DNA of 64,000 bases, taken from NCBI RefSeq assembly GCF_000730425.1, contig NZ_CP008896.1, forward strand, positions 3,224,001 to 3,288,000. The letters are read 5' to 3'. The stretch comes from Pseudomonas fluorescens (GTDB lineage: Bacteria > Pseudomonadota > Gammaproteobacteria > Pseudomonadales > Pseudomonadaceae). The notes under the pieces are model-generated. The model ran no database searches. It was not told the origin of the DNA and worked only from the letters and a program-made list of their open reading frames with translations. This document shows, piece after piece, positions 39,987 to 49,095 of the stretch. The position numbers were made by a program, and so were the translations under genes. Every line of letters begins with the position of its first letter. The stretch's first letter is position 1.

Positions 39987-40459
39987 ACCAGCCGCTTTTC
40001 GATTTTGATCTCAAACGCGTTTCCCGCACGCACTACATCACTGGCAAAGCTGCGATCAATTTTCCAGATCCAGGTAGTACAACGGGAGGATGGCATTTCC
40101 TGTCTTACTTCGACCGAAAATCCGGCGTGGCCAAGGTGTCCTTGGCAGGTATTCATTATCCAGATACGACCGATTTCTTTGGAGACGCTGGACTCATCGA
40201 CGTAACCGACGAGCTTGCGATGAGAGGCTGGTCAGAAGACGGCAAAAGGCTGTTCATGGCGGATCACTACCGTGCCGCAGCAGACATGATTATTAAGTGG
40301 GCGGTAGGTGACGCCAAACGCTGCAACGTCGAAATCGCTGATTGGTTCCCTTCAACATGCGAAAGGCAGGGATTGTTGGTGATGTTGGATTTAGGGAAAC
40401 CGGTGCTTTTACGTAGAGGAAGGTTGCAAAAAATGGAAGCTTGGCTTCGCTCGCAATGA
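39983..40459 (+). CDS. Hypothetical protein (158 aa), second of a coupled pair
   Basis: Not recognised. It begins MNQPLFDFDLKRVSRTHYITG, has a beta-rich first half (GGWHFLSYFDRKSGVAKVSLAG) and a more helical second half ending in a basic tail. Translationally coupled to the 69-aa gene by a 4-base overlap. Confidence 0.6.
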   Translation: MNQPLFDFDLKRVSRTHYITGKAAINFPDPGSTTGGWHFLSYFDRKSGVAKVSLAGIHYPDTTDFFGDAGLIDVTDELAMRGWSEDGKRLFMADHYRAAADMIIKWAVGDAKRCNVEIADWFPSTCERQGLLVMLDLGKPVLLRRGRLQKMEAWLRSQ

Positions 40460-40591
40460 CCACCGCAAGTCTGCGTGTCTGTTCCTTCTTCCGAATGCCC
40501 TCTGAACAACTGCTTTTGTTGAGCACCGCTTCCCAAGCCTTGCAGCAAGGAGTAGCGTAGCGATTACTACATATCGAGTAGATATTCCTAC

Positions 40592-41536
40592 ATGAAAAAT
40601 TGGCTCGCATTGATCCTTGGCTTACCCACCGCCAACGCCACCGAGCGCATGCGAGCCTGGCGTGCCTTGAAAGCTTCAGGTGCCGCTGTACTCCGTGACG
40701 GTGTTTACCTGCTCCCTGATACCAGCGCTTGCCGCGAAGCTCTGACTTCTGTCGAACGAGACATATTGGCCATCAATGGCACCGCCTACCTCCTGCCTGT
40801 AGTTGATCCCAACGGTGAGCGCTTTATCGAGTTTTTCGACCGCAAGGATGACTACACCAAACTTGGTGGAGAGATCGAAGGCTGCCGTGAGCAGTTGAAT
40901 GCTGAAAATGCGCTGGCGACGACCAAACAAATCCGCAAGCTGCGCAAAGCCTACGATCAGATAGCGAGCATCGATTACTTCCCAGGTGAACCAAAGCACC
41001 AGATTGATGCGGCTCTACAGGAGTTAGAGACGGCAGTCAGTAGAGCCCTGTCGCCGGATGAGCCGCACAGCAGTAATCAACCGATATCGGTACTCAATCT
41101 CAGCGATTATCAGGGCCGTATCTGGGCAACGCGTAAACGTCCCTGGGTCGACCGGCTCGCCTGTGCCTGGTTGATCCGCCGCTTCATCGACCCGCAAGCT
41201 CAGATCGTCTGGCTGAACACTCCACAGGACTGCCCAGTCAACGCCTTGGGGTTTGATTTTGATGACGCAACCTTCAGCCATGTTGGTAACCGCGTCACCT
41301 TTGAAACCCTACAGGCCAGTTTTCAAATCCAGATACAAGGTCTAGGTCGCATTGCTGCCCTTGTGCATTACCTCGATGTTGGCGATATTCAGCCGGTGGA
41401 GGCTGCCGGGATTCAGCGGGTGCTTGCTGGGCTGCGAGAGACCATTTCCGACGACGACCAACTTCTGGCTGCCGCGAGCGCCATCTTCGACGGCCTGCTC
41501 GCCGGGTTTGTGAAAGAGGAGCAACCCAATGAGTAA
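40592..41536 (+). CDS. chrB: Chromate resistance regulator ChrB
   Basis: 314 residues of the ChrB family, a chromate-responsive regulator of chrA expression. The N-terminal half (LPTANATERMRAWRALKASGAAVLRDGVYLLP) and the C-terminal domain with RPWVDRLACAWLIRRFIDP are both typical. No good Shine-Dalgarno is seen before the ATG. The short upstream stretch has the inverted motif CTACATATCGAGTAG, a possible operator. It overlaps chrA by 8 bases. Confidence 0.92.
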   Translation: MKNWLALILGLPTANATERMRAWRALKASGAAVLRDGVYLLPDTSACREALTSVERDILAINGTAYLLPVVDPNGERFIEFFDRKDDYTKLGGEIEGCREQLNAENALATTKQIRKLRKAYDQIASIDYFPGEPKHQIDAALQELETAVSRALSPDEPHSSNQPISVLNLSDYQGRIWATRKRPWVDRLACAWLIRRFIDPQAQIVWLNTPQDCPVNALGFDFDDATFSHVGNRVTFETLQASFQIQIQGLGRIAALVHYLDVGDIQPVEAAGIQRVLAGLRETISDDDQLLAAASAIFDGLLAGFVKEEQPNE

Positions 41537-42887
41537 AGTTATGGCACCAGAGGTTGAAGCGAATCCGTTGAGGCCTGAACAGATTAGTCTGCGTGAGGCG
41601 TTCTGGTTCTGGTTGAAGCTCGGTTTCATTAGCTTCGGCGGGCCTGCGGGCCAGATCTCGATCATGCATCAGGAGTTGGTGGAGCGGCGACGCTGGATTT
41701 CAGAACGCAGATTTCTACATGCCCTCAATTACTGCATGTTGTTGCCAGGGCCCGAGGCTCAGCAACTGGCGACTTACATTGGTTGGCTGATGCATCGAAC
41801 GTGGGGAGGCGTGGTCGCCGGCGCGCTGTTTGTGCTGCCCTCACTATTCATCCTGATCGCGCTGTCGTGGATGTACATCGCGTTCGGCGAAGTACCCGTG
41901 GTAGCCGGACTTTTCTACGGCATCAAGCCCGCCGTGACGGCCATCGTGGTGCAGGCGGCGCATAGAATCGGCTCTCGGGCACTGAAGAATAATTGGCTGT
42001 GGGCGATAGCAGCGGCTTCATTTGCCGCCATCTTTGCATTCAATGTTCCGTTCCCGCTGATCGTCTTAGGGGCAGCGTTGATTGGCTATTTCGGGGGGCG
42101 AATGGCACCCGAAAAATTCAGAGCCGGTGGCCATAGCGCCGCCAAAAAATCCTTCGGCCCGGCCTTAATCGATGACGACACGCCGTCCCCCGAACATGCT
42201 CGGTTCAGCTGGTTGAAATTGGCCTCACTCGCACTGATTAGTGCCGTGCTATGGGCTTTGCCGATGGGTGTTTTGACCGCGCTCTTTGGGTGGGAAGGAA
42301 CCCTGACCCAGATGAGCTGGTTCTTTACCAAAGCTGCATTGCTGACCTTCGGCGGGGCTTATGCCGTACTGCCGTATGTCTATCAAGGCGCAGTCGGTCA
42401 CTATGGCTGGCTAACCCCGACACAGATGATCGACGGCCTTGCGCTGGGGGAAACCACGCCAGGGCCGCTGATCATGGTGGTGGCTTTCGTCGGCTTCGTC
42501 GGGGCCTATGTCTCGCAAGTGTTCGGGGCTGATCAGGTGTTTCTGGCCGGAGCTGTCGCAGCTGCCCTGGTGACCTGGTTCACCTTCTTACCTTCGTTCC
42601 TGTTCATCCTTGCGGGTGGCCCTCTGGTTGAGTCGACCCACAACGAACTCAAGTTCACTGCACCGCTTACCGCCATCACCGCCGCCGTAGTTGGGGTGAT
42701 CCTCAATCTGGCGTGCTTCTTCGGGTATCACGTGCTTTGGCCGAAAGGCTTCAGCGGCAACCTCGACTGGCCTTCAGCAGTAATCGCCATCGCAGCGGCA
42801 ATAGCATTGTTCCGCTTCAAGCGCGGCGTCATTCAGGTACTGATGGCCTGTGCGCTCGCTGGTCTAGCAGTACATCTGTTGCGCTAG
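41529..42887 (+). CDS. chrA: Chromate efflux transporter ChrA
   Basis: Inner-membrane chromate exporter of the CHR family, 452 residues with two homologous halves and about ten or more hydrophobic segments. The family motifs FISFGGPAGQISIMH and, in the second half, LLTFGGAYAVLPYVYQGAV and GETTPGPLIMVVAFVGF are clear. It starts inside chrB, giving a chrBA operon, and is followed by a bidirectional terminator. Confidence 0.94.
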   Translation: MSKVMAPEVEANPLRPEQISLREAFWFWLKLGFISFGGPAGQISIMHQELVERRRWISERRFLHALNYCMLLPGPEAQQLATYIGWLMHRTWGGVVAGALFVLPSLFILIALSWMYIAFGEVPVVAGLFYGIKPAVTAIVVQAAHRIGSRALKNNWLWAIAAASFAAIFAFNVPFPLIVLGAALIGYFGGRMAPEKFRAGGHSAAKKSFGPALIDDDTPSPEHARFSWLKLASLALISAVLWALPMGVLTALFGWEGTLTQMSWFFTKAALLTFGGAYAVLPYVYQGAVGHYGWLTPTQMIDGLALGETTPGPLIMVVAFVGFVGAYVSQVFGADQVFLAGAVAAALVTWFTFLPSFLFILAGGPLVESTHNELKFTAPLTAITAAVVGVILNLACFFGYHVLWPKGFSGNLDWPSAVIAIAAAIALFRFKRGVIQVLMACALAGLAVHLLR

Positions 42888-42960
42888 CTATCACGAGCGG
42901 ATTAAACAGCGTCCGTCAGACACCCAGGCCCCTTCAGATCTGAAGTGACCAGCTCACACC

Positions 42961-42988
42961 AAAGCCCAGCCTGACGCTGGGCTTTTGC
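42961..42988. terminator. Bidirectional terminator between chrA and the 43-aa gene
   Basis: AAAGCCCAGC pairs with GCTGGGCTTT over a short CTGAC loop, with T-runs on the + strand and the complementary AAA at the left for the other strand. It ends chrA and the convergent small gene. Confidence 0.8.
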
Positions 42989-42991
42989 CAT

Positions 42992-43123
42992 TTAATGGCA
43001 GTGGTAGTCGTTGGTTTTATGGTTTCGATGGCAACCTTTTGAATCAGTACCGCCGCTGTGCGAGAAGGCAGCAACGGACGTAATCGAAAGTAAAGCGGCG
43101 ATCAAAATGGCGGACAGCTTCAT
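42992..43123 (-). CDS. YHYH-type small secreted protein (43 aa)
   Basis: A 43-residue protein with a signal peptide (MKLSAILIAALLSITSVAAFS) and a mature part of about 22 residues rich in His and Cys: SGGTDSKGCHRNHKTNDYHCH. The GCHxNxKTxxYHCH pattern is that of YHYH-type periplasmic peptides of unknown role, likely to bind metal. AAGGAG precedes the ATG. It sits between chromate and nickel-type resistance genes. Confidence 0.75.
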   Translation of the reverse strand: MKLSAILIAALLSITSVAAFSHSGGTDSKGCHRNHKTNDYHCH

Positions 43124-43296
43124 CAGGGTCTGCTCCTTGCTCATATTTTTATATCCGTGAGAGGTCTCACGCCCGGCAGCGTATGGCTAAGTGCCTTCAC
43201 CGAGCAAGCGCATCCTGCTTGATTTCGCAAATATTCGATGAGCGACTGATCGGCTGCTTCTTGAGCTAATGCCGGCTCTAGTTTAGGATGACTTCA

Positions 43297-43315
43297 TATC
43301 CCCCCCAGGGGGATA
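43297..43315. promoter_or_regulatory. Candidate RcnR/CsoR-family operator before the MFS gene
   Basis: TATCCCCCCCAGGGGGATA, a 19-base palindrome with A/T ends and a C-tract/G-tract core, like known RcnR, InrS and NreA sites. It lies 94 bases before the MFS ATG (43409). It matches the site at 53661-53679 at 17 of 19 positions. Confidence 0.7.
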
Positions 43316-43408
43316 CGAATCCTCGATAAGCGAACAACTCGTCGCTTTGTTAATTCGAGAAAAGCTCGGCAACCAACTGGGCGCGTGTGTCCTTATGTGA
43401 GATTTCTC

Positions 43409-44716
43409 ATGCTGAAAATCTTAGCCAATCGAACCTACCGCCACCTCTTTCTCGCACAAGTGATTGCGCTTGTGGGGACTGGTCTTGCCACTGTCGCATT
43501 AGGACTACTGGCGTTCGACCTCGCAGGAGCCCAAGCCGGCGCCGTCCTAGGTACGGCGTTAGCAATCAAGATGACGGCATACATCGGCGTTGCACCGATT
43601 GCAGCGGCTTTTGCAGAACGTCTACCGCGTCGGGCAATGCTGGTTTCACTGGATCTTGTGCGAGCACTGGTCGCACTTGCACTGCCGTTTGTAACGGAAA
43701 TCTGGCAAATCTACGTGCTGATTTTCGTCCTTCAGTCCGCTTCGGCAGCGTTCACTCCGACGTTCCAGGCGACCATTCCAGACATCCTGCCGGATGAGGA
43801 TGACTACACCCGTGCCTTGTCACTATCGCGTCTGGCCTACGATCTCGAAAGTGTTGCCAGTCCGATGCTCGCCGCTGCACTGCTGACCGTGATCAGCTTT
43901 CATAATCTGTTCGCGGGTACGGTCATTGGTTTCCTTGCTTCTGCGGCTCTAGTCGCTACGGTGCTGCTACCCAAAGCGAAACAGGTACCACGACGCAGCA
44001 TTTATGAACGAACCACCCGTGGTATGCGCATATTCCTAGCTACGCCCCGGTTACGGGGACTGTTGGCGCTCAATCTTACGGTAGCTGCCGCTAGCGCCAT
44101 GGTGATCGTCAATACAGTAGTTCTGGTGCAGTCGCGCTTCGCTCTGCCTCAGAGTTCCACTGCTTTGGCCCTGGCAGCGTTTGGGGGAGGGTCGATGGTG
44201 TCAGCCTTGGTCTTGCCCAGGCTGCTGAAAAACATCAAAGACCGAACTGCCATGCTGTTCGGCGGAGGGATATTGGTCGCGGGTTTAGCGGTTGGCATTA
44301 ACGTCACCACTTATAACTTGCTTCTACCACTATGGTTGGTGCTTGGGGTTGGCTACTCCCTTGCCCAGACTCCTAGCGGTCGCATCTTGCGTCGCTCAGC
44401 ACATGCTGAGGATCGTCCAGCATTATTTGCTGCCCAGTTCGCCTTATCCCATGCCTGCTGGTTAATCACTTACCCTCTGGCGGGATGGTTGGGAGCACAC
44501 TACGGCCTGGCCGCATCGTTCATTGCGCTAGCGGTCTTGGCAGCAGGCTCGCTTATCATGAGTAGCCTCATCTGGCGACCAGCTCATGATCGAGAAATCG
44601 TCGAGCACACTCATGATGAACTATCAGACAATCGTGCCCATGTTGACGACACCAACGCAGAAAGGCATGAACACCCGTATGTGATTGATGATCTACATCG
44701 TCGGTGGCCACGCTGA
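43409..44716 (+). CDS. NreB-like MFS exporter with histidine-rich tail
   Basis: Major facilitator protein of 435 residues with about 12 membrane segments. The start MLKILANRTYRHLFLAQVIALVGTGLA fits the family; a GTG at 43385 would add 8 residues. The cytoplasmic C-terminus is rich in His and acidic residues (EHTHDELSDNRAHVDD and ERHEHP), a feature of NreB nickel exporters. A palindromic RcnR-type site sits upstream. Nickel or cobalt export is the likely role. Confidence 0.8.
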   Translation: MLKILANRTYRHLFLAQVIALVGTGLATVALGLLAFDLAGAQAGAVLGTALAIKMTAYIGVAPIAAAFAERLPRRAMLVSLDLVRALVALALPFVTEIWQIYVLIFVLQSASAAFTPTFQATIPDILPDEDDYTRALSLSRLAYDLESVASPMLAAALLTVISFHNLFAGTVIGFLASAALVATVLLPKAKQVPRRSIYERTTRGMRIFLATPRLRGLLALNLTVAAASAMVIVNTVVLVQSRFALPQSSTALALAAFGGGSMVSALVLPRLLKNIKDRTAMLFGGGILVAGLAVGINVTTYNLLLPLWLVLGVGYSLAQTPSGRILRRSAHAEDRPALFAAQFALSHACWLITYPLAGWLGAHYGLAASFIALAVLAAGSLIMSSLIWRPAHDREIVEHTHDELSDNRAHVDDTNAERHEHPYVIDDLHRRWPR

Positions 44717-45497
44717 TGGAGCGAAGAGTTCTCAAGCCTTCGAGTCCAGAGCAAAATTTAGTGATGCATCGACAAGAGCTGTCACATACAACTGGATGAT
44801 GATCAGAAAATAGGTAAGCGAGAGGCTTTGGGGGATCATGAACCTCACCCGATTGAAACAGTTTTTTTTGATTTTCTTTTGTACCCGCTACATCGCTCGG
44901 CACTACCGGCGACTTGCATTGCTGGAAACGTTAGCCCTGGTAGGCGCGAAACGAAAAGTGCGTGCTATACCGGCAAAGTCGGTTGTCGTAGACACGGAGA
45001 AATGACACACGCTTATTCTTGAACGGAGGAACCTACACAATTTTGACCAAACGAAAGGACGCGCTTGTTGCGAGGCAGGCCTCCAATCATGTTGAGCACC
45101 ACATACGAAACCGCTTCCCGCTGCATGCAAGCCTTCTAGCCTGGTGCTGGCTTAACTGGCCGTCATCAGCTTCGACGCAGCGGACATGGCAGTAAGCATT
45201 GGCATCAAGCGAATGGTGCTACTCTTTGTACGGTCTATTTGATGGTAGGGGAGGATCAAATTAGAGGGGAATGTGTTTAGGGGGGATCAGTAAGGCCGAG
45301 AACTCACGTCTCCATGCTCGAATTCAAACTAGCGCCAACCGGTATATGGCGAGCCGATAGAAACGCACTGTCGGCGTGCATATGAGCAGTCCGCTAACCC
45401 TCGGCCTACCACATGCCATGAAAGGATTTGCGATGGAGGCTGATAACGGCGAAATAGGCAGTGAAGCGTAGCCGAGGGGTCATGGTAAAAAATTGCG
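44717..45497. other. 780-base stretch without a recognisable gene
   Basis: Frames are short, mostly without ribosome-binding sites, and none looks like a known protein. It includes GGTAGGGGAGG and AGGGGGGAT stretches near 45250-45290. It may hold decayed sequence from earlier rearrangements between the MFS gene and the efflux cluster. Confidence 0.4.
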
Positions 45498-45827
45498 TTA
45501 ACGCTTTTGGGGACAGTCGCCCTGCAGGATATATCGAATGGAGTGAAGCTTTCCTTGAGAGTCCTGATAACTCATATAGCTATCGACATTTCCACAATAT
45601 TTTACTGGTGGGGAAACATGTATAGTCTTGGCAACGTCTAGCTTCATGCCATACACATAATCCTTAACTTCAGGAACTGGTTCGCCGACTTTGCTGGCAT
45701 AATTCTCGAGCGCAACCTTGTTGGCGCGCTCAACCCTTTCAACGTCTGTCTTCGATTGCGTTTGCGCATTAATAAATTGCGACGCAAAAGCAAGCGCGAT
45801 AAAAACTGAAATCTTAATAGTCTTCAT
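45498..45827 (-). CDS. DUF2790 family periplasmic protein
   Basis: 109 residues, signal peptide ending at INAQ, then the DUF2790 pattern VKDYVYGMKLDVAKTIHV, VKYCGNVDSYMSYQDSQGKLHSIRY and a final cysteine. The family is confined largely to Pseudomonas and is often next to metal-response genes. Function unknown. The ATG at 45827 is chosen because the signal peptide starts there. Confidence 0.82.
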   Translation of the reverse strand: MKTIKISVFIALAFASQFINAQTQSKTDVERVERANKVALENYASKVGEPVPEVKDYVYGMKLDVAKTIHVSPPVKYCGNVDSYMSYQDSQGKLHSIRYILQGDCPQKR

Positions 45828-46059
45828 GTCGTAACCCACACCCTTTAGTTTGAATTTGCCTTAAACCACAAGATTTGAATTAGAAAGCGCCCAAAGGGCG
45901 CTAGCTTTAACAGTGATCTAGACGGCTGAAAGATCAATCAGCCCCCAATCAAACTTGCACGCAAACATTCATAGCTAAAAATCTATAAAAATAGCGACGT
46001 GCAAATTAGATCAAGGCCAAGTTCACAATCAAATTTTGTTCCGTTTACGTCTAGCCCGC

Positions 46060-47381
46060 TTACAAAGAAACAAGAGGGTATTCTACAATTAGCCTAAACT
46101 CATCCAGGTCAGACTCAAATTGAGTCGCGCGTGTATTAGACTGGCGTATGCGGAATGACATATCTTTCATTTTTCCAGTTTGAACTACATATTTTGCTTC
46201 GATGTCGCGCTCCCACCTCTTTTGATTCACGAGCGGACTGCCCTCGGCATCACGGCGCATGTAGACACTATTCGCACTCGAGTAGTCAATATCACTACCT
46301 CGGCCATAACGCGTCATAAAGCTGAGTCCAGGAACCCCGTACGACTTCATGCTCAGATCATAACGCAGCATCCAAGATTTTTCCTTGGGGGCGTTGAAAT
46401 CACTATATTGTATTGAGTTGTCCAAGAAAACAGAGTCGGATTGTCGTAAATAGTCGAAGTCGTTTTCGCCATTGTTTCGTTGGTGGGTTAAGGCGAGTGT
46501 GTGGCCACCAAACTGAACACCAAAACGCCCGCTCCAAATATTGGTATCAAATTCACCTAATAACTTCTTGCCTTCGTCAACTGCACGATAGTAATTAAAA
46601 CCACCGATCAACGCGAGATTATCTGTGAGAGCGTAGCTGAGGTTCGTACCGAAATACGTTTGATTCCATACATCCTGAAGTTGGCCAGCATGCAACGCGA
46701 AACTTACGTTCTCATTTAGAACGTAGTCACCACCGAAATAGCTCATTCCTGGTGAGTTTACAGGGCCTGCGTAGAAGGTCGCAAAACCATCCCTCATATC
46801 GCTTGATACAGGCTGACTCATAGAATGGAGCCGGCCACCTTGCAATGTCAGGCCTTTGATGCTGTTATTGGAAAATATAGTACCTCTAAAAGACTCAGGA
46901 AGTAGACGCGAATCACCGTAATACACTACTGGGCTGGTAGGAAACACGTCGCCTACTTTGAGCTCCGTATCAAAGGCGCGAATCTTCGCGGCGCCTCCAA
47001 TTTTAGTGTACTCATCACGGGCATCCCCGTTACTGTCAACTGGAAGAACATCAAACGAACTTCGCCCACCATTGCGTCCGCCACCAGTGTCCAATTTCAA
47101 GCCGATCATGGCGAAAGCATCTAGTCCGAAACCAATCGTCCCTTGGGTGTAACCAGAATTGAATTTCGCAATGAATGCTTGAGCAGTCGCCTCAGAATAT
47201 CCCGCCCCCCTGGTGCAGTTTCACCATTACGATTATCCCTGTTGAAATAGAATGTTCTGCTGGTAACGGTAAATTTACTACCTTCAACAAAACCTTCTGA
47301 CTTCTCTGCACTATAGGCGACTGAGCTAAACCCAGCTATTGCCGCTAATACGCCTGTTGAGATCTTGGTTATCCTAGTCAT
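46060..47381 (-). pseudogene. OprD family outer-membrane porin, frameshifted
   Basis: Two adjacent frames together encode one OprD-type porin of about 440 residues. The first part (from MTRITKISTGVLAAIAGFSSVAYSAEK, with a signal peptide) covers about 55 residues up to NRDNRNGETAPGG. The second frame resumes with YSEATAQAFIAKFNSGYTQGTIGFGLDAFAMIGLKLD and continues to the family C-terminus. The shift lies at a run of six C (47205-47210, + strand); one more base there would restore the frame. It may be a true mutation, a phase-variable tract or a sequencing error. Such porins often accompany RND metal-efflux genes. Confidence 0.85.
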
Positions 47382-47545
47382 GTCTGCTCCGAAGATTTGG
47401 CAGTTTCTTATGATGACGGCCTTTTTTATAATGGTGATTGCAATGACCGCCACTCATTCCGACCTACAAACATAACCTCAAGATGATTGAAGAATTACAA
47501 ATTTGAAAGAATTCCGGCAGCTGATTGCGCTGCCGGAATGGTGGC

Positions 47546-48793
47546 TCAACTGTGATCGAGATCCCAGATCCAGTGGGCATCAATCAGGAGGGATAAGTTT
47601 GTCTTTAACGTCTCTACTTGTGCCTCTAGGGCCGTTGTGGCTGCCGAAACGGATTGGCGGCGGGCTAAAAGCAATGATTGAAGATCCGCCTCCCCCAACT
47701 CATACGCTCGTTGAGTCTGGCTCTTGTTCGTTTCCATCTCCTGAGCTCCGTCCTTGGCAAGCAGATAGCTTTCAAAGGCGCCTTCAGCCAACGCCAGATT
47801 TTGTGTAATCAAGGTCGTAAGTTGTCGCTTAACAAGCGCTGAATCGTGCCTAGTAGCGTCTTCCTGCGCCAACGCTTGAGCATAACGCGCACTACGTGAC
47901 CGGCTAGGTATTGGCATACTCACGCTGACGCCATAGATACGCTCTCTGTTACCCTGCTCAGAGTTCGTAAATACGCCAAATGTGGGGTCGGGTATTTTAT
48001 CCGCCCGGGCACGTCCGGACAAACCTTCAGCGCGCCTTGCAGTTGCGATGGTGCGCCTCAGCTCATCGCTTTGCTCAATAATTCTCGCCGTCCAGGACTC
48101 ATCATTTCCAGTAACTTTTACGGGAGCCGGCAGAGCGACTCGCGCTCGCTCAACGCCAGGAAACTTGGTGGTAAGCGCAATCCAAGTCGTAGTTGCCTTC
48201 ACCTTTGCATCATTACCCGAGCGTAATTGATCGGAGAGCTCTGCCTTAGCGATATTCACGTCAAGCGTAGATGCGTCCCCCGCTCTGTTGCGTTTCTGCA
48301 CTGCTGCCAGGCTATCTTTAGCCGACTCTACTCCTCTCGCCGCAATATCTCGGGCCTCCTCAGCAGCTTGCCAATCAAGCCAAGCTAACATCAGTTCACG
48401 GGCGGCTTCATGCCTAGCTTCACCATAACTAGCCTCCGCAATTTCAAGGGTTGCGGTACTGATATCCGAGTCAGCACTAGACTTTCCAGGGAGCCGTATG
48501 GTGCGCTCTACTCCAGCCGTCCACTCGTTATAGTTAGGCCCCCCCTGGACACGACGCTGCTGAGAGGTACCGTTAACTATCCATTCGTAAGGAGATCTTT
48601 TAATAATCCCCGCCTCCTGTATAGCCGCATCCAGACTGGCCCGGGCTGACTCTACTCGTGGATCTGCATCCAATAGCTTTGTCGCAATGCTTGCTGGTAA
48701 AATTTGAGCAGGTGGCAATGGCATTTCAAAAGACTGAGGCTGAGCCGCTCCACTGGCACCCAGTAGTAATACTAGAAGTAATAACTTTTCCAT
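47546..48793 (-). CDS. CzcC-like outer-membrane efflux protein (TolC family)
   Basis: Outer-membrane channel of a tripartite heavy-metal efflux pump, 415 residues. The signal peptide MEKLLLLVLLLGASGAAQPQS is followed by two TolC-type repeats with long helices (ARASLDAAIQEAG; AYELGEADLQSLLLARRQ). The start shares a base with the stop of the preceding DUF3240 gene (TGATG). It is the last gene of the repressor-czcB-czcA-DUF3240-czcC run. Confidence 0.9.
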   Translation of the reverse strand: MEKLLLLVLLLGASGAAQPQSFEMPLPPAQILPASIATKLLDADPRVESARASLDAAIQEAGIIKRSPYEWIVNGTSQQRRVQGGPNYNEWTAGVERTIRLPGKSSADSDISTATLEIAEASYGEARHEAARELMLAWLDWQAAEEARDIAARGVESAKDSLAAVQKRNRAGDASTLDVNIAKAELSDQLRSGNDAKVKATTTWIALTTKFPGVERARVALPAPVKVTGNDESWTARIIEQSDELRRTIATARRAEGLSGRARADKIPDPTFGVFTNSEQGNRERIYGVSVSMPIPSRSRSARYAQALAQEDATRHDSALVKRQLTTLITQNLALAEGAFESYLLAKDGAQEMETNKSQTQRAYELGEADLQSLLLARRQSVSAATTALEAQVETLKTNLSLLIDAHWIWDLDHS

Positions 48794-49095
48794 CACACCA
48801 GAACTCCCGAACGGTAAATAGGGGTCGACCAATAGCGAATACCCGAGCTAGTGAAAAGCCTCTCAAATTCACTAATCCAGAGTTCGAAGCGTTCCTCGTC
48901 TACCACGACAACGATTTCCGTTTCTTTAGCGCTTCCCATAACCTGCTCCGCAGAGTTCAACATGGAGTTGGATAGTCCATGTACTGAAACCACCCTGCTC
49001 GTAAAGACTCCGATGCTAGGATCACAAAGAAAATAGTCAGAAACCTTCTCTTCAAGACTTAGCGGCAAAAGTAGAGTAATTCGCAAGTTAGGCAT
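48793..49095 (-). CDS. DUF3240 family protein
   Basis: About 100 residues from MPNLRITLLLPLSLEEKVSDYFL. DUF3240 proteins are small ferredoxin-like or PII-like proteins found inside HME-RND operons; a regulatory role in efflux is suspected but not shown. AAGGAGAG precedes the ATG. It overlaps czcA by 8 bases and touches czcC. Confidence 0.82.
   Translation of the reverse strand: MPNLRITLLLPLSLEEKVSDYFLCDPSIGVFTSRVVSVHGLSNSMLNSAEQVMGSAKETEIVVVVDEERFELWISEFERLFTSSGIRYWSTPIYRSGVLV

Noticed and set aside
44828..45022. A 64-residue forward open frame after the MFS gene.
   Set aside because: No ribosome-binding site and no recognisable composition; it lies in a stretch that looks decayed.
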